29,356 nt of DNA, from the NCBI GenBank assembly GCA_039105265.1, contig JAPFFF010000241.1:1-29356 (forward strand), written 5' to 3'. This DNA comes from Tritrichomonas musculus. Its lineage: Eukaryota > Parabasalia > Tritrichomonadida > Tritrichomonadidae. Under the pieces are notes generated by a model. It searched no databases, was not told where the DNA came from, and saw only the letters and a program-made list of their open reading frames with translations. Positions 14,601 through 20,319 of this stretch are shown here, piece by piece. Positions within the stretch are counted from its first letter, which is position 1, and every line of letters begins with the position of its first letter. The translations under genes were made by a program, and so were the position numbers.

Positions 14601-14795
14601 TCGTTTTTAATTATCTTACAAAAGTGTTTGAGATTTGTGTTTTATTTAACTCTGTTCACTTGTGAGAAACGTTTGAATAAGAATAACTGAGATTAAGCTT
14701 TAATTTTTATTGATTTTACTTAATTTCGAAATCTTTTTCAATTATCTTACAAAAGTGTTTGAGATTTGTGTTTTATTTAACTCTGTTCACTTGTG
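11660..14795 (+). repeat. Tandem duplication of a 12-monomer block
   Basis: Monomers 90-101 (11660-13231) and 102-113 (13232-14795) share the same series of rare variants at a constant offset of 1564 bp. These are TGTTTATTTG (12041 and 13605), a TATAAAAG variant (12661 and 14225), GTGTTATATT (12811 and 14375) and AAATCTTTTTC (about 13166 and 14730). The offset is 12 x 131 minus 8, because the second copy carries the only two shortened monomers of the array. The match stops at monomer 114 (14796), which has a different TTTTACTT and GAGATGTG pattern. Confidence 0.88.
13232..13485 (+). repeat. Two adjacent shortened monomers (126 and 128 bp)
   Basis: The monomer at 13232 lacks 5 bp (TTTTC after AAATCG, at about 13301) and the next one, at 13358, lacks 3 bp in the GAATAAGAATAAC segment (about 13376). 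Their homologues in the first 12-mer copy (11660 and 11791) are full length, so both losses came after that duplication. No other length change was found in 122 monomers. Confidence 0.85.
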
Positions 14796-16095
14796 AGAAA
14801 CGTTTGAATAAGAATAACTGAGATTAAGCTTTAATTTTTACTGATTTTACTTAATTTCGAAATCGTTTTTAATTATCTTACAAAAGTGTTTGAGATGTGT
14901 ATTTTATTTAACTCTGTTCACTTGTGAGAAACGTTTGAATAAGAATAACTGAGATTAAGCTTTAATTTTTACTGATTTTAATTAATTTCGAAATCGTTTA
15001 TAATTATCTTACAAAAGTGTTTGAGATTTGTGTTTTATTTAACTCTGTTCACTTGTGAGAAACGTTTGAATAAGAATAATTGAGATTAAGCTTTAATTTT
15101 TATTGATTTTACTTAATTTCGAAATCTTTTTCAATTATCTTACAAAAGTGTTTGAGATTTGTGTTTTATTTAACTCTGTTCACTTGTGAGAAATGTTAGA
15201 TTAAGAATAACTGAGATTGCGATTTAATCTTTATTGATTTTACTTAATTTCGAAATCGTTTTTAATTATCTTACAAAAGTGTTTGAGATTTGTGTTTTAT
15301 TTAACTCTGTTCATTTGTGAGAAACGTTTGAATAAGAATAACTGAGATTAAGCTTTAATTTTTATTGATTTTACTTAATTTCGAAATCGTTTTTAATTAT
15401 CTTACAAAAGTGTTTGAGATTTGTGTTTTATTTAACTCTGTTCATTTGTGAGAAACGTTTGAATAAGAATAACTGAGATTAAGCTTTAATTTTTACTGAT
15501 TTTACTTAATTTCGAAATCGTTTATAATTATCTTACAAAAGTGTTTGAGATTTGTGTTTTATTTAACTCTGTTCACTTGTGAGAAACGTTTGAATAAGAA
15601 TAATTGATATTGCGATTTAATCTTTATTGATTTTACTTAATTTCGAAATCGTTTTTAATTATCTTACAAAAGTGTTTGAGATTTGTGTTTTATTTAACTC
15701 TGTTCACTTGTGAGAAACGTTTGAATAAGAATAACTGAGATTAAGCTTTAATTTTTACTGATTTTACTTAATTTCGAAATCGTTTTTAATTATCTTACAA
15801 AAGTGTTTGAGATTTGTGTTTTATTTAACTCTGTTCATTTGTGAGAAACGTTTGAATAAGAATAATTGAGATTAAGCTTTAATTTTTATTGATTTTACTT
15901 AATTTCGAAATCGTTTATAATTATCTTATAAAAGTGTTTGAGATTTGTGTTTTATTTAACTCTGTTCATTTGTGAGAAACGTTTGAATAAGAATAATTGA
16001 TATTGCGCTTTAATTTTATTGCTTGTATAATAAAAAACATTACAATTTTAAATTAATTTCATAATAAGGAACAAATGAATAAAGAGAATAAATAG

Positions 16096-16224
16096 AGCGC
16101 CCCAGAGGGCTAAAAAACTATACTTACGCTTGTCATTTTGTACAAAACATGACGTAGACGCAATGTTGGGAGGACATTGCTCGCGAGTTGTATAGTAAAA
16201 AAAATATCTTTTTTTTTTTTTTTT
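16096..16224 (+). ncRNA. Candidate structured small RNA with three-way junction
   Basis: This is a GC-richer island in AT-rich DNA, about 75 bp from the satellite edge, packed with nested complementarity. An outer stem ACTATAC (16117-16123) pairs with GTATAGT (16190-16196). After an internal loop it continues as CGC (16127-16129) with GCG (16183-16185). Inside are two hairpins. The first is GTCAT (16132-16136) with ATGAC (16149-16153), extended by TTT/AAA past a bulged C. The second is a perfect 7-bp stem GCAATGT (16160-16166) with ACATTGC (16174-16180) and loop TGGGAGG. A small upstream hairpin GCCC/GGGC (16099-16110) precedes the main fold, and a T16 run (16209-16224), suitable as an RNA polymerase III terminator, follows. 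I do not recognise the family. It has no tRNA A/B boxes, no hammerhead or twister core, no U6 ACAGAGA and no clear Sm site. The bases ATACTTAC at 16120-16127 equal the conserved 5' end of U1 snRNA, but the rest does not resemble U1. Expression is not shown; strand + is chosen because of the T run. Confidence 0.42.
16209..16224 (+). terminator. T16 tract, possible RNA polymerase III terminator
   Basis: This is an uninterrupted run of 16 T, 12 bp after the closing stem of the putative structured RNA. Runs of four or more T end RNA polymerase III transcripts in eukaryotes. In DNA this AT-rich the run could also be a plain homopolymer, or the A-rich tail of a small retroposed copy read on the minus strand. 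Confidence 0.35.
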
Positions 16225-16891
16225 AGCTTTTGATTCAAAGTTTTGAATAGAGAAACCGATTAATTAACAGTTATTTTTAACGTCAAATGTTTGAACACAG
16301 ATCATTATTTCACAAATTTGCACCTAAAATATAATTTCTGTTTATATATGACTAATAAATAAAAATATAGCTTATTATAAAGACTTTATTTTTAGAATAA
16401 AAGAAACTCTATTTATTTCATCCTATAAAATACAATGATAAATAATTGTAAAATTTTAAATATTTATATATAATAATAAACTTATTTTATGAAGTTTAAA
16501 TAAATTATACTTTTGTCATTTTTAGAGAAAATACACTTTTTTTTAATTAATTTTGAAATGTTTATAAAATAATTTGAAATAACAATTCAAATATAATCTA
16601 ATTTCAATTTTTATTTGTACTAATAACAATAGAAAATTTAAATCGCACACATTTTGTTTATGGCATGTGATTTTTTTATTTAAATTTGTATATAGTTTAA
16701 ATGCATATGCATGGAAAATATTATTGTATTTAAAACCTTTCTGATAAAGAAAGCACTCCGATCTTACATACAACATATGTAAAAACTGTTTAAAATCATA
16801 TGATTGAATTATTGCAAGTTTCTATAATTGAAATATAATTCAATTATGCATGTCGTGAAATATTTGCTTCCATTTCATGATAAATGTAATT
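16225..16891. other. AT-rich spacer without a gene
   Basis: No convincing coding sequence or RNA gene is seen. It contains small AT-rich inverted repeats: AAATTTAAAT (16634-16643) with ATTTAAATTT (16678-16687), and ATAATTGAA (16824-16832) with TTCAATTAT (16839-16847). In DNA of this composition they may be chance. A 77-codon open frame on the minus strand (16543-16776) looks non-coding. Confidence 0.6.
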
Positions 16892-17427
16892 GAATCTATA
16901 TAATATTCCTTTGATACTAATTGAATCTATATAATATTCCTTTGATTTTGATTAAATCTATATATTAATCCTTTGATTCTGAATGAATCTATATATTATT
17001 ACTTTGATTCTGAATGAATCTATATAATATTTCTTTGATTCTGAATGAATCTATATATTATTTCTTTGATTCTAGTTGAATCTATATAATATTTCTTTGA
17101 TTCTGAATGAATCTATATAATATTCCTTTGATTCTGAATGAATCTATATATTATTTCTTTGATTCTAGTTGAATCTATGTATTATTCCTTTGATTCTAAT
17201 TGAATCTATGTATTATTCCTTTGATTCTGAATGAATCTATATATTATTTCTTTGATTCTAGTTGAATCTATGTATTATTCCTTTGATTCTGAATGAATCT
17301 ATATATTATTACTTTGATTCTGAATGAATCTATATAATATTTCTTTGATTCTAGTTGAATCTATATAATATTTCTTTGTTTCTGATTGAATCTATGTATT
17401 ATTTCTTTGATTCTGATTGAATCTATA
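16892..17427 (+). repeat. 31-bp minisatellite, 17 units plus 9 bp
   Basis: Units begin with GAATCTATAT or GAATCTATGT and end with CTTTGATTCTGAAT, ...CTAGTT or ...CTAATT. They start at 16892 and recur exactly every 31 bp to 17388, with a truncated 18th at 17419. No insertion or deletion occurs in 527 bp, although most units differ by 1-5 substitutions at a few fixed positions (ATAATA/TATTAT, TTCC/TTTC/TTAC, GAAT/AGTT/AATT). Each unit carries GAATC near its start and GATTC near its end, so it can form a weak self-complementary pair. The unit length is close to three helical turns, which keeps the A/T tracts in phase and predicts curved DNA (inference). It is unrelated in sequence to the 131-bp satellite. 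Confidence 0.97.
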
Positions 17428-17443
17428 AAAAAAATCTCTAAAT

Positions 17444-17463
17444 GGGCGAAAAAATTTTCCCCC
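17444..17463. repeat. Short GC-tipped inverted repeat
   Basis: GGGCGAAAA (17444-17452) is complementary to TTTTCCCCC (17455-17463) with one mismatch, around AA. It sits 16 bp after the end of the minisatellite. The runs of G and C are exceptional for this window. It could be a border of an old inserted element, but no partner was found. Confidence 0.35.
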
Positions 17464-17674
17464 TTGTTGAAAATAACACCTATCATAGACTATTCAAAAT
17501 TTTTTGATGGAAAGTAAAAAACATTGTAGAACTATTTGTTTAATTGATTAATAAAAAAATTTAAACGATTATACATTAATTTTTTACATAAGAGCAAATT
17601 GCAAGCAAAATCAATGGAATTAGTTCTTTAGTTGTTTAAAATATAAGTAAAAAATCCTGATATTTCTGTTCTCC

Positions 17675-17707
17675 ATTACACCAAATTCACCAAAAATTTG
17701 GTGTAAT
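17675..17707. repeat. Perfect 13-bp inverted repeat with 7-nt loop
   Basis: ATTACACCAAATT (17675-17687) and AATTTGGTGTAAT (17695-17707) are exact reverse complements around CACCAAA. A CTCC tetranucleotide lies just outside each arm (17671-17674 and 17711-17714). A perfect 13-bp stem containing the non-AT core CACC/GGTG is unlikely by chance in so short a spacer. It may be a protein-binding operator-like site, a hairpin in an RNA, or the relic of a small foldback element. No adjacent gene suggests which. Confidence 0.6.
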
Positions 17708-17825
17708 ATGCTCCCTATATAATTATTTGATTGTCATTTAGATTTTTAATAAGCGAGTAGTATATACCATGCTGTTCTTCATCTATAAAAATAGCTACAA
17801 AAAATATTTAAGCATTGGTTTATAG

Positions 17826-18080
17826 CGCAGGGGCTGTAGAATCGAAATTTGTGATGAAAAAGATTATAATCACATAATTTATGAGCCGCAATCCATTGTT
17901 GTTCCTTCTACATTTCCAAACCAATTAATCAAATAATTATGACATCATATTAATCGTCTTCAAATGAACAATGATTTAAGTATTGAACGAATATCAAACA
18001 ATTTAATGATGGATTTTGGTTTCATTTTAAGCCCGTTGGCAACAATGAAACCATATGATTGGAATTTCAGCTTATTATAA
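17826..18080 (+). pseudogene. Possible decayed coding sequence, function unknown
   Basis: One forward frame reads from 17826 to a stop near 17931, then from 17940 to 18080 past a second nearby stop. It gives plausible protein-like segments such as YEPQSIVVPSTFPNQLI followed by LSIERISNNLMMDFGFILS. The second segment has the look of a helix-turn-helix, of the kind found in transposase N-terminal regions. The base composition here is less AT-rich than the flanks, which also suggests former coding. I cannot name the family, and the stretch is too short to exclude chance. It may be a remnant of a plain DNA transposon. Confidence 0.17.
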
Positions 18081-18445
18081 AAATAAGAAAAATAATAAAA
18101 ACATATGTTATTCAAATCGATGATTATAACTCAATATTGATTATTTAAAGGAGTCTAGTATTGTGTTGTGCTAACATAATATGAAATATCTACTGACTCG
18201 TCTTAAACTATGTTCTGACTGTGTTCGATGAATGCTAGAGGAGAATCTAATTAGAAGAAAAATTCGAAATTTATATTATACAAAAAAATTAAATGCTATT
18301 TATGTCACAATAGATTTTTAAGTTTCATTCAATTATAGTCCAACTAAAAATACTGTTATACTAGATATTGCATCATTTTCCTCTCAAATGGGTTTGATGA
18401 AAATACGAAAAGTTTTAACAAATTCGCAGAGATCATTCATAATTT

Positions 18446-18465
18446 TATATATATATATATATATA
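18446..18465. repeat. (TA)10 microsatellite
   Basis: This is an uninterrupted TA dinucleotide tract of 20 bp. Such tracts melt or extrude easily and are expected to vary in length between isolates. Confidence 0.9.
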
Positions 18466-19069
18466 AAAGATATAGGTATTTTTATTTTTATAAAAATCAT
18501 TGAATTGTTAATCGTGTAAGTAAATATTGACCATATTAAAAACGGTTTAATTTTTGTAAAATTTTATGATTATTTTATAAAATTTCCAAACTTTTTGAAT
18601 TCATAGAATTTTTTTCTTTTAATTTTTATTCGTTGTTTTTTGGATATATGCTTAAATTTTAAAGATAATTCTTTTTGTATTTTAAATAATCTCGATTATT
18701 GATTAAATATTTAATATTATTTGTTCTAAAAAAGCCAAATATTATGAAATAATTTTGATATCAAAAGATTAGCCATATAAATTGGCATACAATTTTATAT
18801 CTTACATTAATAAATGCATTTTTATTTATTTTTATTGCGTTTTATAACATCATATTGAAGTTCACATAGAAAATTATGTTTTTTACTTTCTGAGCAAAAA
18901 GAAGTTTTTCATTCAATTATTTTGATTTAAAATAGCATTATCTTGAATTTTTTACACATTAATGCTTATAACATTTGTTCAAATATATTTTATAAAATGT
19001 ATTCATTATAAATAAATAATTAATATTGAAATATAACTATCATAAAATGAAAAAGGTTAACGGTCGAAG
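18466..19069. other. Very AT-rich 3' flank of the minus-strand gene
   Basis: Nothing recognisable is seen. There are many A/T runs, no reading frame of note and no RNA-like fold. Composition drops again from the 17820-18440 segment to nearly pure A/T. Confidence 0.6.
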
Positions 19070-19103
19070 AGCTTCGCCCCTTCTGTTTTAAGGGAGCGAA
19101 GCT
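19070..19103 (-). repeat. GC-rich hairpin enclosing the stop codon of the gene
   Basis: AGCTTCGCCCCTT (19070-19082) pairs with AAGGGAGCGAAGCT (19090-19103), giving 13 bp with one bulged A (19095) and loop CTGTTTT (19083-19089), in + strand terms. In the mRNA the 5' arm encodes the last residues of the protein (Ala-Ser-Leu-Pro) and the stop codon sits at the top of the stem. An overlapping smaller hairpin CGAAG-AG-CTTCG (19065-19076) would compete with the lower stem. It is the most GC-rich spot in the window apart from the putative RNA at 16096. It could be a 3'-end or stability element, or a dispersed palindromic repeat that has supplied the C-terminus. Confidence 0.65.
19087..19090 (-). terminator. 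UAAA overlapping the stop codon, likely poly(A) signal
   Basis: The stop TAA (19090-19088) is followed by A, giving UAAA. In T. vaginalis UAAA acts as the poly(A) signal and often overlaps the stop codon. Here it lies in the apical loop of the GC hairpin. TAAA is a common string in AT-rich DNA, so the support is weak on its own. Confidence 0.4.
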
Positions 19104-20278
19104 ATATCTGTAAATCCTAATTTTTCTAAACTTTCGATAATTTCATTACGAAAATCAGTGTCAGCATTAACAAAAAAAATAAGAAGGTCAGTAAAATCTT
19201 GAAAAATTTCAATAAATATGCCTTCACATTTAGAAATCATTGAATTTAAATTTCTAATAATATGAAGTTTTTCTAAAAAAGTGGAATATTCTAAACAATA
19301 TTGTATTTTCGAACATAAAAGTAATATTTTTTTTCTATTTATTGGTAATAAAATACTAACAAAGCCAATATCTAAAATGTTAGTTATTGAAAAAAAAATT
19401 TCAATAAAATTTTCTTTGCTCTCATCTAAATAAATCAATACATCCAGAATTAATTGAAAAATATTTGCTTCTTCAAAAAGTTTACAGATTTGACGAATTT
19501 GCAAAAGATTTTGTAAAATGTCCAATATCAATAAAATTAATTTTTTTTCTTCAATGTAATTATTTAGTTTGTTTTTAATTGAATAAATAAGGTATTGAAT
19601 TAATTCCTTTTTTAAAAATTTAAAAAAAACTTTACAATTATCAAACTGAATATCTGATGCATTGCTAGTCATTCGACTTAAAAAATTTAAAATTTGAATT
19701 TTTATTAAATTGTTTGATTTTTTATATAAATGCAAAATAAGTTCAATATAATTTGAGTTTAATAAATTTTGAGTAAAAAATTCAGAATACTCAGATAATA
19801 AGCCAATCAATGTAAAAAAGTGGGATATTATTGTATGTGTATTTTTGTTTGAGGTTAAATAATATGAAAATGTATCTTTATTTTGAATAAAATGTATAAT
19901 AATATCTATAAAATCACCAGATAAAGATGAAAAACAAATTAAAAATAATAAAATTTTGGATTTTGTTCTGTTATCATCAGAAAAAAGGAAATTTGGAATA
20001 AATTGAACAAATTTAGAATTTTCAAAACATCTTAAAAGAAAATCTTCATCAACAATTTCTTCGAAATAATCATTAAGAAAAACTGTTAATTGATCAACTA
20101 TTTGAATTGCCTTAAAAAAATTATTTGAAGAACATAAATCATCAATACCATTAATTTTTTCGCTCCAATAACTTAAAAAATCTTCTTGATCGTCGCAATA
20201 AATTTGTATATCTTGCTGCGAGTCTCCGTCTAACTCCTGCGAAAATTTTAAAGGTATGGTTTCTTTGAAATCAATCAT
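19088..20278 (-). CDS. Uncharacterised ARM/HEAT-like helical repeat protein, 396 aa
   Basis: This is the only intact gene in the window: intronless, ATG at 20278, stop TAA. The product starts with an acidic, probably flexible segment (residues about 1-35, rich in D/E/Q). From there to residue 390 it is a run of amphipathic helices rich in Leu, Ile, Phe, Asn and Lys, separated by short turns, with no signal peptide and no clear membrane span. This is the look of an alpha-solenoid of the armadillo/HEAT class (repeats of roughly 40-45 residues), such as the many lineage-specific ARM-like proteins of trichomonads. I see no catalytic motif, and a scaffold or adaptor role in cytoplasm or nucleus is only inference. 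The ATG is the first in frame and follows a plausible short leader. The last four residues (ASLP) come from the GC-rich hairpin and differ in base composition from the rest, so they may be a late addition. Its 5' side abuts the satellite, so transcription must begin inside or next to the array. Confidence 0.82.
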   Translation of the reverse strand: MIDFKETIPLKFSQELDGDSQQDIQIYCDDQEDFLSYWSEKINGIDDLCSSNNFFKAIQIVDQLTVFLNDYFEEIVDEDFLLRCFENSKFVQFIPNFLFSDDNRTKSKILLFLICFSSLSGDFIDIIIHFIQNKDTFSYYLTSNKNTHTIISHFFTLIGLLSEYSEFFTQNLLNSNYIELILHLYKKSNNLIKIQILNFLSRMTSNASDIQFDNCKVFFKFLKKELIQYLIYSIKNKLNNYIEEKKLILLILDILQNLLQIRQICKLFEEANIFQLILDVLIYLDESKENFIEIFFSITNILDIGFVSILLPINRKKILLLCSKIQYCLEYSTFLEKLHIIRNLNSMISKCEGIFIEIFQDFTDLLIFFVNADTDFRNEIIESLEKLGFTDIASLP

Positions 20279-20304
20279 TATTTGTAACCGAAAGTTGTTT
20301 TAAT

Positions 20305-20309
20305 AAAGG
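20305..20309 (-). promoter_or_regulatory. CCTTT, possible M5-type initiator of the ARM-like gene
   Basis: On the minus strand CCTTT lies 27-31 nt upstream of the ATG. In T. vaginalis the M5 element (CCTTT) replaces the usual initiator in a set of genes, with transcription starting at its second C. That would give a 30-nt leader here, starting at about 20308. A near match to the Myb-like M3 motif (TTCGGTTA, one mismatch) lies between it and the ATG. The classical TCAYW initiator is not seen in the 42 bp between the ATG and the satellite. C-rich strings are rare in this DNA, which gives some weight to the match. Confidence 0.38.
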
Positions 20310-20319
20310 CAAGAAAAAC

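Larger units (their letters stand above)
1..16021 (+). repeat. Left satellite array, 131-bp monomer, 122 full copies
   Basis: Head-to-tail tandem array. Taking AGAAACGTTT as the monomer start, copies begin at 1, 132, 263 and so on every 131 bp. Only two length changes are seen in the whole array (minus 5 and minus 3 bp, in the monomers starting at 13232 and 13358). The last partial copy begins at 15975 and similarity ends near 16021. The monomer is about 24% GC by my count. Two subtypes differ at monomer positions about 22-48: type A has GAGATTAAGCTTTAAT and type B has GATATTGCGATTTAATC. Positions about 58-125 are nearly invariant, apart from a short TTTTTAA/TATAA/TTCAA switch, a GTG/ATG switch and CAC/CAT before TTGTG. 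Each monomer carries the palindromes AAACGTTT and ATTTCGAAAT. No reading frame of useful length runs through it (131 is not a multiple of 3 and stops are frequent). The array continues beyond the left edge of the window. It is ordinary satellite DNA in form; a centromeric or heterochromatic role is inference. Confidence 0.98.
17428..18445. other. Spacer with inverted repeats and a faint coding trace
   Basis: This is single-copy DNA between the minisatellite and the TA tract, less AT-extreme than its flanks in 17820-18440. It contains the inverted repeats at 17444-17463 and 17675-17707 and the decayed coding-like stretch at 17826-18080, each listed separately. No intact gene is seen on either strand. 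Confidence 0.55.

Noticed and set aside
1-16021. CRISPR-like array
   Set aside because: There are no unique spacers between repeats. The whole 131-bp unit is repeated, and variants are shared between units.
1-16021. CENP-B box in the satellite monomer
   Set aside because: The TTTCGAAATCG segment does not fit the NTTCGNNNNANNCGGGN pattern, as the A and the CGGG are missing.
16074-16094. Tiny ATG-to-TAG frame upstream of the RNA candidate
   Set aside because: Only six codons; no support.
16117-16196. tRNA, because the 7-bp outer stem resembles an acceptor stem
   Set aside because: No T-arm GGTTCRA, no D-arm and no proper anticodon loop; the two inner hairpins do not match tRNA geometry.
16096-16224. 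Hammerhead, twister or HDV-like ribozyme
   Set aside because: No CUGAUGA/GAAA pair and no twister core string. The GGGAGG string lies in a closed hairpin loop, which does not fit the twister fold.
16543-16776. 77-codon open frame on the minus strand
   Set aside because: It is low-complexity Phe/Leu/Lys/Asn composition expected from random AT-rich DNA, with no motif and no promoter-like signal, and it overlaps an AT-rich inverted repeat.
19088-20278. Named regulatory or phosphatase-scaffold family for the 396-aa protein
   Set aside because: Only the general alpha-solenoid look is visible; no family signature could be tied to a specific named protein.
16022-20319. The 4.3-kb island as one intact mobile element with terminal inverted repeats
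   Set aside because: The two borders share only CTTG next to the satellite. No longer terminal repeat, target duplication or transposase gene was found. The single intact gene is an ARM-like protein.
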